Shown piece by piece: positions 1-7,987 of a stretch of DNA of 64,000 bases (within the stretch, counting starts at the first letter, position 1; each line of letters begins with the position of its first letter). The position numbers and the translations under genes were made by a program. The notes beneath the pieces were generated by a model. The model was not told the DNA's origin. It worked only from the letters and a program-made list of their open reading frames with translations, and searched no databases. Origin of the DNA: Turicibacter sp. TJ11 (lineage in GTDB: Bacteria > Bacillota_I > Bacilli_A > MOL361 > Turicibacteraceae); the NCBI RefSeq assembly GCF_021497505.1, contig NZ_CP069349.1, forward strand, positions 707,861 through 771,860, written 5' to 3'.

Positions 1-809
1 GATTCGTCGGAATTATTGCCCCAGGATTAGATTCAATGGTAACGTCAAAGGTTATTATGGCTATTGATGTGACGTTACGAGAGAATGGATATAATCCTTT
101 GATTATTAATACGAGTTTAAGAAAAGATTTAGAGATTGAAAGTATAGAGAATTTAGTACGTTTAAAAGTTGATGGGATTATTTTAGTTGCAACAGAAATT
201 AAAGAAGAACATCGACACGTTATTCGTCAATTAAATATTCCGATTGTAATGGTAGGGCAGTCAAGTGAAGGAATAGTCTCTATCATTAATGATGATTATC
301 AAGCAGGATTTGAGTTGGGGACGTATATTCGAGAAATGGGACATAAAAATGTGGTCTATTTAGGAGTCCCAGAAGAGGATGTTTCAGTCGGGATTCAGCG
401 TCGTAAGGGAGTAATAGATGGATTAAGTTATAAGAATGATTCCATTTTAATCAATGTGTTAGTGTCAGACTTTACGAGTGAATTATCGGAAAAAGTTATT
501 AGTGAGTCTTTGGAAAAACATCAACCAACTGCCATTATTTGTGCGACAGATCGAATGGCATTAGGTGCAAAAAAAGCTATTTTATCTCATGGCCTAAGTA
601 TTCCGCATGATATTTCATTAGCTGGATTTGGTGGTTATGACTTAGCAAACTTAGTAACGCCATCGCTTACTACTATTAAATTTGAAAATGAAAAAACAGG
701 ACAAATTGCGGCTCAAACCATGCTTAATTTGATAGCAGAAAAGAAAGTTTCAGAGTTACAGACTATAGGCTATGAACTTATTAAATCAGATAGTGTTATA
801 AAGAGATAA
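1..809 (+). CDS. LacI-family sugar regulator, 5' end outside window
   Basis: This is the effector-binding and dimerisation part of a LacI/GalR-type repressor. The reading frame is open from base 3 (VGIIAPGLDS precedes the first internal ATG at 36), so the helix-turn-helix and hinge lie upstream of the window. Family hallmarks are visible: GIILVATE, TAIICATDRMALGAKKA, ISLAGFGGYDLANLVTPSLTTI and a C-terminal NLI helix region. The gene is followed by its own terminator and then by a sucrose PTS/hydrolase pair carrying a GGGAACC-GGTTCCC palindrome. It is therefore probably the local sucrose repressor (ScrR/SacR-like), inferred from position. The inducer could be sucrose-6-phosphate or fructose; this cannot be read from the sequence. 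Confidence 0.9.
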   Translation, partial: FVGIIAPGLDSMVTSKVIMAIDVTLRENGYNPLIINTSLRKDLEIESIENLVRLKVDGIILVATEIKEEHRHVIRQLNIPIVMVGQSSEGIVSIINDDYQAGFELGTYIREMGHKNVVYLGVPEEDVSVGIQRRKGVIDGLSYKNDSILINVLVSDFTSELSEKVISESLEKHQPTAIICATDRMALGAKKAILSHGLSIPHDISLAGFGGYDLANLVTPSLTTIKFENEKTGQIAAQTMLNLIAEKKVSELQTIGYELIKSDSVIKR

Positions 810-840
810 TTAGTCTTTGGATTAATTATCTCTTTTTTTT
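801..840 (+). terminator. Rho-independent terminator of the regulator gene
   Basis: A 12-bp stem (AAGAGATAATTA with TAATTATCTCTT) overlaps the stop codon and is followed by eight T residues. It separates the regulator from the sucrose operon. Confidence 0.9.
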
Positions 841-890
841 GTAAATGCTTACCAAAAAAGGTTGTCAGATATAATGGAGTATGTTATATT
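840..890 (+). promoter_or_regulatory. Promoter of the sucrose operon with a weak cre-like site
   Basis: A -35 box TTGTCA (862-867) and a -10 box TATATT (885-890) are separated by exactly 17 bp. Just upstream, TGTAAATGCTTACC (840-853) resembles a CcpA cre site with about two mismatches to the usual consensus. Catabolite control is plausible but not certain. Confidence 0.7.
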
Positions 891-907
891 AATTTTGTAA
901 CAAAAAG

Positions 908-921
908 GGGAACCGGTTCCC
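908..921 (+). promoter_or_regulatory. LacI-type operator palindrome
   Basis: GGGAACCGGTTCCC is a perfect 14-bp palindrome with a central CG, typical of LacI/GalR operators. It begins 18 bp after the -10 box, so a bound repressor would block early elongation. The likely ligand protein is the LacI-type regulator encoded just upstream. Confidence 0.8.
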
Positions 922-944
922 ATTGGTGAGAGGAGAAAAAGGCT

Positions 945-2378
945 ATGTCTAATAAAACAGAAAGTTATCAAAGAATTTCGAAAAAATTATTAGTATTGCT
1001 TGGAGGAAAAGAAAATATCCAAGGAGTTGCGCACTGTGCGACACGATTAAGAATTGTATTAATGGATAATTCATTAGCAGATTTAGATCAAATTGGAGAA
1101 TTAGAATTAGTTAAAGGAGTGTTTGTAGCGGGAGATCAGTTACAAATCATTTTTGGTGCGGGAATAGTTAATGACGTTTATAATGTCTTTACGGAAGTTA
1201 GTGGAACGGAAAAAATGTCTTTAGGTGATGTGAAGGCTCAATCCATGCAAAAACAAAATCCTTTCCAAAAAGGGATTAAATCGTTATCAGATGTCTTTGT
1301 AGACATTATTCCAGGATTATTAGCAGCGGCTTTATTGATGGGATTAACAGGTTTACTTGAGCAACAAGGAATTTTTGGCGCTCAATCTGTGGTAGAAATG
1401 TTCCCATCTTTATCAGGAATTAATCGCTTTCTATCTATTTGTTCAACTGGAATCTTTACTATCTTACCGATGCTAGTTGTTTATTCAGCAACTAGACGTT
1501 ATGGTGGAACACCTGTTTTAGGATTAGTAATAGGAGCAATTATGTTACATTCAGATTTAGCTAATGCCTATTCAGTTGGAAATGGGACGGTTGAACCGGA
1601 GGTTATAAATATTTTAGGTTTAAATATTGAATTAGTTGGTTTTCAAGGTGGAATTATTATTGCTTTAATGATGGGATTCATTACAGCTAAGTTAGATGTT
1701 TTCTTTAATAAAAAAATCCCGGATATGGTTAAGTTATTCTTTGCTCCATTATTGACAGTAGTAGTAGCGGCATTCCTATTATTTACAATTATAGGTCCAC
1801 TAGGACGTGGGTTAGCAGACATCATCACTTATTCATTATTATGGGCCACAACAAGTTTAGGTGTATTTGGTTATATGTTATTTGCTGGAATTCAACAGAT
1901 TATTGTTATTACAGGAATTCATCATGTGATCGGAGCAGTTGAAGCACAACTGATTGCTGATACAGGCCGTAACTTTATTATGCCATTAATGTCAGTTGCA
2001 TTAATCGCACAAGGTGGAGCAGTTTTAGGATTCTTACTTTTAAATTGGAAAGATGATAAAACAAAACAAATCTGTATTTCTTCATTTGGATCAATTCTAT
2101 TCGGGGTTTCAGAACCTGCAATTTTTGGGGTAACACTTAAAAATAAATTTCCATTAATTACAGGATGTCTTGGAGCGGCACTAGGTGGAGCATATGTTTA
2201 TTTAGCACATGTCACAGCTATTGGATTTGGAGCGACGGCTATCCCTGGGATTGCAATCGTTGCAGCTGAAGGAAATGGACATTTAAATTACATTATTGCT
2301 CATTTAATTGCCTTAGTGGCAGGATTTATTTTCACATATGCCTATGGAAAGATAAAAGGTAAAAGAGAGGTAGCTTAA
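945..2378 (+). CDS. scrA: PTS sucrose-type EIIBC permease
   Basis: This membrane protein imports and phosphorylates a disaccharide, most likely sucrose to sucrose-6-phosphate. The N-terminal IIB domain (about residues 8-85) carries the phospho-accepting Cys31 in GVAHCATRLRI. The IIC domain (about 105-475) is a multi-span membrane unit with the conserved GVSEPAIFG loop near residue 387. No IIA domain is attached (477 residues total), so a separate EIIA of the glucose type must supply phosphate. The next gene, a GH32 hydrolase, starts 2 bp after the stop, which supports sucrose over trehalose or beta-glucosides. A GAGAGGAGAA ribosome binding site precedes the ATG. Confidence 0.88.
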   Translation: MSNKTESYQRISKKLLVLLGGKENIQGVAHCATRLRIVLMDNSLADLDQIGELELVKGVFVAGDQLQIIFGAGIVNDVYNVFTEVSGTEKMSLGDVKAQSMQKQNPFQKGIKSLSDVFVDIIPGLLAAALLMGLTGLLEQQGIFGAQSVVEMFPSLSGINRFLSICSTGIFTILPMLVVYSATRRYGGTPVLGLVIGAIMLHSDLANAYSVGNGTVEPEVINILGLNIELVGFQGGIIIALMMGFITAKLDVFFNKKIPDMVKLFFAPLLTVVVAAFLLFTIIGPLGRGLADIITYSLLWATTSLGVFGYMLFAGIQQIIVITGIHHVIGAVEAQLIADTGRNFIMPLMSVALIAQGGAVLGFLLLNWKDDKTKQICISSFGSILFGVSEPAIFGVTLKNKFPLITGCLGAALGGAYVYLAHVTAIGFGATAIPGIAIVAAEGNGHLNYIIAHLIALVAGFIFTYAYGKIKGKREVA

Positions 2379-2380
2379 TC

Positions 2381-3895
2381 ATGAGATATAAAGAGCCTAA
2401 ACATCGTACTATTTTAGAAGCAACAAAAGAAGAATTAGCTCAACTTTTAGAAAAATCAAAAAATGATAATTGGAAGCCCATTTATCATATTCACCCAGAA
2501 TTTGGCCTACTAAATGATCCAAATGGATTGGCTTATTTTAATGGGTATTATCATCTTTTTCATCAGTGGTATCCTTATGGAACAACACATGGAATGAAGC
2601 ATTGGGCCCATTTGAAATCTAAAAACTTAGTTGAATGGACACGAGAGAAAGTCGCATTAATTCCAACAGAAGATTATGAAGCGCATGGGGCCTACTCTGG
2701 AACAGCATTAGAAATCAATCATCAGTTGTACTTATATTACACAGGAAATATCAAGCTAGATAAAATAAATCGCAGTGCCAATCAATGTCTAGCCATCATG
2801 AACGGAGAAGGGAAAATCGAAAAATACGCATTTAATCCATTAATTAAAGGAATTCCAGAAGGATATACGGGACATGTTCGAGATCCAAAAGTGTTTAAAA
2901 AGAATGATAGTTATTATATGATTTTAGGAGCCCAACGAGTTAATGAAACAGGAGCATTTATTGTATATCAGTCATCAAATGGATTAGATTGGAACTTCTT
3001 AGGTGAATTAACGTTGAAAAATCTAAATCAATCATTAGGTTACATGTGGGAATGTCCTGACTATATGGAGATTAATGGAAAAGATTTATTGATTTTTTCA
3101 CCACAGGGTATCGAGCCACAGAATGAAAAATATAAAAACCTATTTAATGTGACTTATGCTATTGGAATGTTAGATTTAGAAACATTAACATTTGAAGTTG
3201 AATCATTTGATGAATTTGAAAGTGGATTTGATTTTTATGCTACACAAATGTTTAAAGGAAAAGATGGACAAACGTTACTCTTTGCATGGGCTGGTCTAGG
3301 TGAGTTTGAGTACCCAACGGATGAATTTGGGTGGGCACACTGCTTAACATTCCCAAGAGAAATTACCATAAAAGAGAATAAAGTTCTTCAAATGCCAGCT
3401 AAAGAATTATCGTTGTTACGCTTAGATAGAGAAAGTAAAAGTGATAGATGTCAAGGCGTTGTATTGATAGAAAACAAGACAAATACATATGAATTAAACG
3501 TAACACTTGAAACTAATAATACTAACTTATTTGGAATTCATTTAGCTGTTTCAGATGAGGAACATTTGAATCTTGAATTTAACAAATCATCTCAAACGGT
3601 AACATTAGATCGCAGCAAATTAAAACATCAATTTGTTGAAGAGTTTGGAGTATATCGTCAGTCACAGTTAACCATTGGAGATAAAGTAGAAGTTAAGATT
3701 TTAATGGATAACAGTATTGCTGAAATTTTTATTAATCAAGGTGAAGTGGTGTTTACTACTCGATTATTTCCATTAAAAACATCAACAAATATCGAGATTT
3801 TTAGTGATCAATTCATGACATATCAATACGAAAAGTATGATTTAAAACAAGGAATTGTAAAAAGAGAAGATGATCTAGAAGTTTTTAATCGTTAA
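2381..3895 (+). CDS. scrB: Sucrose-6-phosphate hydrolase, GH32
   Basis: A cytoplasmic invertase-type enzyme that splits sucrose-6-phosphate into glucose-6-phosphate and fructose. The five-bladed GH32 propeller is recognisable from LLNDPNG (nucleophile Asp46), HVRDPKV (Asp168, transition-state stabiliser) and MWECPD (Glu224, acid/base). A C-terminal beta-sandwich follows (about residues 370-490). At 504 residues it has normal family length, and there is no signal peptide, as expected for a PTS-fed enzyme. It is co-transcribed with the EIIBC gene. The gene end lies only 11 bp from the left target duplication of a mobile cassette, so the operon's original terminator appears to have been displaced. 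Confidence 0.92.
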   Translation: MRYKEPKHRTILEATKEELAQLLEKSKNDNWKPIYHIHPEFGLLNDPNGLAYFNGYYHLFHQWYPYGTTHGMKHWAHLKSKNLVEWTREKVALIPTEDYEAHGAYSGTALEINHQLYLYYTGNIKLDKINRSANQCLAIMNGEGKIEKYAFNPLIKGIPEGYTGHVRDPKVFKKNDSYYMILGAQRVNETGAFIVYQSSNGLDWNFLGELTLKNLNQSLGYMWECPDYMEINGKDLLIFSPQGIEPQNEKYKNLFNVTYAIGMLDLETLTFEVESFDEFESGFDFYATQMFKGKDGQTLLFAWAGLGEFEYPTDEFGWAHCLTFPREITIKENKVLQMPAKELSLLRLDRESKSDRCQGVVLIENKTNTYELNVTLETNNTNLFGIHLAVSDEEHLNLEFNKSSQTVTLDRSKLKHQFVEEFGVYRQSQLTIGDKVEVKILMDNSIAEIFINQGEVVFTTRLFPLKTSTNIEIFSDQFMTYQYEKYDLKQGIVKREDDLEVFNR

Positions 3896-4021
3896 GGTTG
3901 ACTGCTTTTTAAAAGGCTATGCTTTAAATGAATGTTGAAAATGGTACAATATAATCAACTTCACAATTGTTATATAATGGAAAGTTAAGAATATATATAT
4001 TAATGAAAGGGTGATATATAT

Positions 4022-4243
4022 ATGATAATTTACACTACTAACGAGTGGAAGGGCTACGGTAAGCAGAATTATTATTGGAACGAGTACAGACTTGAAGGAA
4101 ATGAAGTTGTTAAGTACAAGTGTCATAGGAAGAAGTTTTTTGACGGCGATGAAAATAACTGGGATGAAGGTGAGCACATTGTAGAATGTTGGGCAATTGA
4201 TGACCCTAACATGCCAGATTGGCTGAAACAATATATAAAATAG
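4022..4243 (+). CDS. Small cargo protein of cassette A, unknown
   Basis: A 73-residue soluble protein that I do not recognise. It is rich in aromatic and acidic residues (GDENNWDEG, then [12 protein letters not shown]) and has no signal peptide or membrane segment. A purine-rich AAAGGGTGA lies upstream of the ATG. It is the only gene between the ISL3-type ends of cassette A and has its own terminator. It could be an immunity or anti-phage accessory protein, but nothing in the sequence shows that. Confidence 0.6.
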   Translation: MIIYTTNEWKGYGKQNYYWNEYRLEGNEVVKYKCHRKKFFDGDENNWDEGEHIVECWAIDDPNMPDWLKQYIK

Positions 4244-4314
4244 TTGCGTTAACATTGTAATTATGAGCATAATCAGAAGTTATCTTACTTCGCAATCTTA
4301 ATATAATGCGAACT

Positions 4315-4356
4315 AAATTAGAGCTATATTTTTATCAGATAGCTCTAATTTTTTTA
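4315..4356 (+). terminator. Terminator inside cassette A
   Basis: AATTAGAGCTAT pairs with ATAGCTCTAATT around an 11-nt loop and is followed by a T-run. It insulates the cassette gene from the flanking DNA. Confidence 0.85.
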
Positions 4357-4377
4357 TCAATTAAAATTTATTTAATT

Positions 4378-4401
4378 TCAACAGTGTATTAAAACAGAGC
4401 C
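4378..4401 (-). repeat. Extra ISL3-type right end inside cassette A
   Basis: TCAACAGTGTATTAAAACAG then AGCC is a second inward-facing copy of the same end, 35 bp before the true right end at 4411-4436. It may be a relic of an earlier, shorter cassette or an alternative excision point. Confidence 0.6.
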
Positions 4402-4452
4402 TTAGTTAAATATCAACACTCTTCTAAAACATAGCCTTTTAAAAAAATAATG

Positions 4453-6100
4453 GTAACTATTCAGCCTAGTAGAAAAGAGTATCACAAAAAGGAGTGCTCG
4501 TTTAGTGAAGTACTCCTTGTGAATGTTATGAAAATTGAATCGTATTTCCCATTAAAATGGTTTCAATACTTTCGATAATATTTAATCCTTGCTTTTGACA
4601 AGTAGAGATGAAACCTCTGATTCGGGCGAAACAATGAGCCCCTTTTTCTGTTCGAAAACATCCGGATATTTTTTGTTTCGTTTTAGTCATTCGGACATCC
4701 CTCTCAGCTAAGTTATTATCAAACGGAACCTCAACTTGATATAGAAATTCTAGCACCTCTTCTTGTCGTTTAGATAAGCGATTGAGTAATCGAACGGGAT
4801 CTGTATTTTTTTCATGAGCTTTTAAAGGATTCGCCAGATAACCTTCTTTAATGATTGTTTGATATCGCTGCTCAAATTCTTGAATCTGATGTAAGGGCAA
4901 CGGGTATTCAGTCTCTTCCGAATAAATTTTAGCTTCAAGTAATAATTCCGTCATGTCTTTGGCCCACTGTTGTTTCTCAAAGTCGATGATTCCTTTGAAT
5001 TCTCTTAAATGATGAACGTTACATAAAGCATGTGTGCAATTATCATATTTAAAATACGGTGTCCAATGATCATGGATGACGGTTCCTTTGAAAGAGGGAA
5101 GAATTCCATTCGCTTCAATGGCTTGAGAGCCACGTTTTTCATGAACAAAGTAGTGAGTATATCGTTTATTTGAAGTCACATGAAGCCAGTGTCTCTTTCC
5201 ATTGACATAACAGCCTGTTTCATCTAAATGAAGATAACTTGATGCCAAAAGATTTTCTTTGATTGAAGCTTCAGTCGTTTCCAACAACTCATCACATCGT
5301 TTCGTCATATTCACCAGTGTTCCTTGGCTGATGGTCGCTCCGAAAATATCTTGAGTCAATTGTTTCAGACGGTTGAAAGGAATCAATTGATAGTGACTGA
5401 AATAAGTTAATACACTTGTTAAATGTGGCCCATATTGTGTCGATTGTATGACATGTTTCGGAAATAGTCCTTCATTTTTAAAATGACAGTTAGGACATAC
5501 TTTAATTTGAGATTGATGCTCGGTGACTTGAAGCCTTAATCTCGGTAAATCAAAAACTTGACGTCGAATCGTTTTTTGAGGTTCAACGTTTTCTAAACAA
5601 CACCCACACCCTCGGCAAATTTTCGGATGATGTGTGACGACATGATCCGGATCTTTTATCATTTTTAAGGTTGAACCTTGATGTCCGACTTGACCACCCG
5701 GTTTTTTATTTGAAGGTTGACGCAAACTTTTTGTCTTTTTAAAACCATCGGTTGAGGGAGGCAAACTACTGTTTTGACTTGTTTTATTTGATTGTTTTTC
5801 AAGTTTTTTAAGGCGAGCATCTAAATCTGAAATGATTTTATTTTGTTTCTCAATCGTTTGAGATAAATCAGAGATTTGAGTGGAAAGTCCTTGAACTAAA
5901 GTAACGACGGATTGAATTCCTTCATGATAAACTTTGATGATTTCAGATTCTGACACAAGATGACACCTTCTTCTAAAGTTGGAATAGTAAGGATATTATA
6001 ACGTAAATCTTATAAATAGGTAAGTTATTCACGAGAGCTACATATCATTAACAAAACCACTAAGAAACGGAATTTGTTTACTTGGTGGCTGAATAGTTAC
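4453..6100 (-). mobile_element. IS66-like element, single transposase gene
   Basis: Terminal inverted repeats GTAACTATTCAGCC (4453 onward) and GGCTGAATAGTTAC (ending 6100) flank the element. The 8-bp target duplication AAATAATG is perfect at 4445-4452 and 6101-6108, the length expected for IS66. It carries only the TnpC-type gene, without tnpA or tnpB, like the short single-gene IS66 relatives. It sits immediately beside the right duplication of cassette A. Confidence 0.9.
4526..5956 (-). CDS. IS66-family transposase (TnpC type)
   Basis: DDE transposase of 476 residues. In order: an N-terminal coiled coil (about 10-60, ending NKTSQNSSLPPSTDG), a zinc-binding segment (CRGCGCC near 115 and CPNCHF near 155), and a catalytic core with HLDETGCYVNGKRHW, VIHDHWTPYF, CNVHHLREF and the C-terminal NNLAERDVRMTK block. 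The gene appears intact. It faces opposite to the sucrose operon and to cassette A. Confidence 0.92.
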   Translation of the reverse strand: MSESEIIKVYHEGIQSVVTLVQGLSTQISDLSQTIEKQNKIISDLDARLKKLEKQSNKTSQNSSLPPSTDGFKKTKSLRQPSNKKPGGQVGHQGSTLKMIKDPDHVVTHHPKICRGCGCCLENVEPQKTIRRQVFDLPRLRLQVTEHQSQIKVCPNCHFKNEGLFPKHVIQSTQYGPHLTSVLTYFSHYQLIPFNRLKQLTQDIFGATISQGTLVNMTKRCDELLETTEASIKENLLASSYLHLDETGCYVNGKRHWLHVTSNKRYTHYFVHEKRGSQAIEANGILPSFKGTVIHDHWTPYFKYDNCTHALCNVHHLREFKGIIDFEKQQWAKDMTELLLEAKIYSEETEYPLPLHQIQEFEQRYQTIIKEGYLANPLKAHEKNTDPVRLLNRLSKRQEEVLEFLYQVEVPFDNNLAERDVRMTKTKQKISGCFRTEKGAHCFARIRGFISTCQKQGLNIIESIETILMGNTIQFS

Positions 6101-6164
6101 AAATAATGATTATTAAATTTTTCCATTTATTATAATCAATGTTGTTTCATTAACAAATTTCATC

Positions 6165-6500
6165 CCGCTACCATGCAGGATTAAACTTCATTCTTCACAA
6201 CAGAAAAAGGATAGGCGAATCATGTCAGAAAAGATTGACATCATTCGCCTTTTCTAATTGGATGCTAAGACTCAAATCTGATGATTTTCAATCTTAGCGA
6301 ATCTCAACTAAAACAAAGGAATAACTAAACATTCAATCTTGCCAGTAGCCTTCATCATATCGATTTCGACTTGGGCGATTGATGTTTAGTTTTTTGCTCA
6401 ATAAAAGTCGTTTCTAGTAGCGGGACTTTAATACTTAGAAATCATCTGAGTAGAGAGGCACTTCCAACCCAAACGGTTGCAAGGCAACGACTAGCGCTTC
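6165..6500 (+). repeat. U element, copy 1, uninterrupted
   Basis: A structured repeat bounded by CCCGCTA (6169) and TAGCGGG (6414), which can pair. Inside are a perfect hairpin GGCGAATCATGTCA / TGACATCATTCGCC, a second hairpin closed by GCTAAGA / TCTTAGC, and a third closed by CTAAACAT / ATGTTTAG followed by six T. After the closing TAGCGGG comes a conserved tail (TTAATACTTAGAAATCATC, AGTAGAGAGG, and a GGTTGC hairpin). Related copies lie near 8.7, 14.6-15.5, 19.5 and 20.2 kb. Function unknown. Confidence 0.75.
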
Positions 6501-6577
6501 ATGATCTTACAATTAAGTTAATTAAGAGATTAAGGTTCTTAATTCGTTGGCTTTTTTCTAAGAAAGAAGTGGATTGG

Positions 6578-6635
6578 CAAACAATAAGAAAACCCACACG
6601 ACACAAGGTGCGGTGTGGGTATCCTTATTGTTTGT
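6578..6635. repeat. Conserved bidirectional hairpin, copy 1
   Basis: CCCACAC-GACACAAGGTGCG-GTGTGGG is enclosed by an outer stem AAACAATAAG / CTTATTGTTT. The same core recurs at 14489-14535 and 21649-21692. It looks like a two-way transcription terminator kept as a dispersed repeat. Confidence 0.75.
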
Positions 6636-6710
6636 TATCCTTTTATTGAGATAATGGTAAAAAGAGGTTATAATTAATTTAAAAATAAATTGAATGAAGG
6701 GGGATCATCA

Positions 6711-7247
6711 TTGGAAGCTTTATTTAAAAATCAGACAACATTCACTAAAACAGCTTGTATAGAAGCTGCCTTATCAGCAAATAAAACCTACATAAGTATT
6801 CTATTATTTTTGTCAGGGGTTGGACTCATTCATACAGGGTATACGGCTTATATGATTCAAGAATACACATTACTTTTATGTTGTATGGGGGGAGCCATTA
6901 TTGCATTTGTTACGCCTTTTTACATTTATCGTTCTCAAGGCATCAAAAATTATAAGAGTCAGTTGATGCTGTTTGAAGGAAGTGAGCCTCAAGTTAATAT
7001 AACGATTTATGAGGATTACCTCACATTTAATAAGTGTATTTCATCAATAAACGGAGATAAAAGTGAATCGAGTATTAAACATGATAAAATTACTGCTGTC
7101 TATAACTTTAAAGAGAATTTTGTGATTGTTTATGCCAATCAAATTTATCTTCCCATACAAAAGACAGAATTTACAAAAGGCTCATCTGAGGATTTCAAAG
7201 AGTTTCTGCTAAAAAAAGGAATGAAAGTGAAACGAAAAATTATCTAA
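6711..7247 (+). CDS. YcxB-like membrane protein, paralogue 1
   Basis: A 178-residue protein of the YcxB-like type: two adjacent membrane spans (about residues 32-75) followed by a C-terminal beta-rich domain. I chose the TTG at 6711 because AAGGGGGAT precedes it and the product then begins MEALFKNQTT, matching the paralogues that start MEILFKN. The C-terminal signature FTKGSSEDFKEFLLKKGMKVK is shared with the genes at 7988 and 8954. Function is unknown. Four members lie within 10 kb. The next gene starts 67 bp downstream on the same strand. Confidence 0.75.
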   Translation: MEALFKNQTTFTKTACIEAALSANKTYISILLFLSGVGLIHTGYTAYMIQEYTLLLCCMGGAIIAFVTPFYIYRSQGIKNYKSQLMLFEGSEPQVNITIYEDYLTFNKCISSINGDKSESSIKHDKITAVYNFKENFVIVYANQIYLPIQKTEFTKGSSEDFKEFLLKKGMKVKRKII

Positions 7248-7314
7248 GCTTCGGCTACCGATGAGACAGCTACTTAAATTTAACGCTGTGTTAGACAATA
7301 AGAAGGTGATTTTT

Positions 7315-7728
7315 ATGGATGAAATAGATGAACAAGAAAAATCGAAAACAATGGGATGTGGCTGTCTTCTTGGTTTAATTAGCTGTCTTGTTCCACTTAG
7401 TATTTGTTTTTTTATTCTGAGTTGTTTTTTTCGCTCTATTTATAATGAAGTAACAAACGAAACTGTTATTTTTGAAAGTTCTTCTCCTAATCAGAAATAT
7501 ACACTTTCAGTTATTCCAAGGGATATCGGCTTTCATGGAAAATATATAATTTATATAGAAGTTGATGATGAGACAAGGATAGAAGTGCCTGTGGTTAGCC
7601 ACACTCATTTCGATGCTTCAAAGGTTTCGTTTGAATGGAGTGACGATCATACTGCTACTATTACTCTGAATGGGGATTATGACCAAATCATTTCTTTCAT
7701 TGCTCCAAATATGTTTGAATTACAATAA
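7315..7728 (+). CDS. Small membrane-anchored protein, DUF5412-like
   Basis: The ATG at 7315 follows AGAAGGTGATTTTT, a better start than the upstream ATG at 7261. The 137-residue product has a short charged N-terminus, a cysteine-containing membrane segment (MGCGCLLGLISCLV, about 13-40) and an extracytoplasmic domain. That domain includes SPNQKYTLSVIPRDIGFHG and a closing HTATITLNGDYDQIISF. The pattern resembles small Bacillota proteins annotated as DUF5412; I am not certain. It is probably co-transcribed with the YcxB-like gene upstream. Confidence 0.55.
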   Translation: MDEIDEQEKSKTMGCGCLLGLISCLVPLSICFFILSCFFRSIYNEVTNETVIFESSSPNQKYTLSVIPRDIGFHGKYIIYIEVDDETRIEVPVVSHTHFDASKVSFEWSDDHTATITLNGDYDQIISFIAPNMFELQ

Positions 7729-7850
7729 CTATGTAGGTAATTAGAGTTAAAATAAAGAATTGATAGTATAACAACATTTTTATCTAACAAAACGAAATTT
7801 AAATAAATTTTGATTTAAAGAGTATTAACTTTTTTGATTAAGTCATCTGT

Positions 7851-7902
7851 TGGATTGTCAACTGGATAGGTTACAATTAATTAGACAGTTTTTTTAAGGT
7901 CA
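7851..7902. mobile_element. Relic of IS3 element ends
   Basis: TGGATTGTCAAC (7851-7862), the reverse of the IS3 right end found at 17736, is joined directly to a 40-bp stretch (7863-7902) identical to the IS3 left end at 16506-16545. No transposase remains. It marks an earlier IS3 insertion or an aborted rearrangement. Confidence 0.8.
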
Positions 7903-7909
7903 CACAAAT

Positions 7910-7954
7910 AAAAATACGACTTGAGATTTAAGATTAATCCAAGTCGTATTTTTG
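7910..7954. terminator. Terminator between convergent genes
   Basis: AAAATACGACTTG pairs with CAAGTCGTATTTT around a 16-nt loop, with A and T runs on both sides. It probably serves the leftward YcxB-like gene. Confidence 0.8.
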
Positions 7955-7987
7955 CTGATTATAGATTATGTTATATGATGCTTCAAA

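Larger units (their letters stand above)
3907..4444 (+). mobile_element. Mobile insertion cassette A: ISL3-type ends around one small gene
   Basis: The element proper is 3915-4436 (522 bp). The left end starts GGCTATG and reads inward to GAATGTTGA; the right end, reversed, reads GGCTATGTTTTAGAAG then GTGTTGA. The flanking 8-bp direct repeats are perfect: TTTTAAAA at 3907-3914 and again at 4437-4444. ISL3 elements make 8-bp duplications, and the ends resemble those of the ISL3 copy at 57665-59196. No transposase lies inside, only one 73-residue gene and its terminator. Confidence 0.82.

Noticed and set aside
3917-4270. Leftward 117-codon hydrophobic ORF opposite the cassette A gene
   Set aside because: It spans the cassette end and lies entirely opposite a gene with its own ribosome binding site and terminator.
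3911-4440. Cassette ends read as a short chromosomal repeat or REP
   Set aside because: Perfect direct repeats of 8 bp on both sides of two units and the similarity to ISL3 ends point to transposition.
6210-6305. CRISPR array
   Set aside because: Repeats in this area are dispersed over kilobases with hairpins of different lengths, with no regular repeat-spacer spacing and no cas genes.
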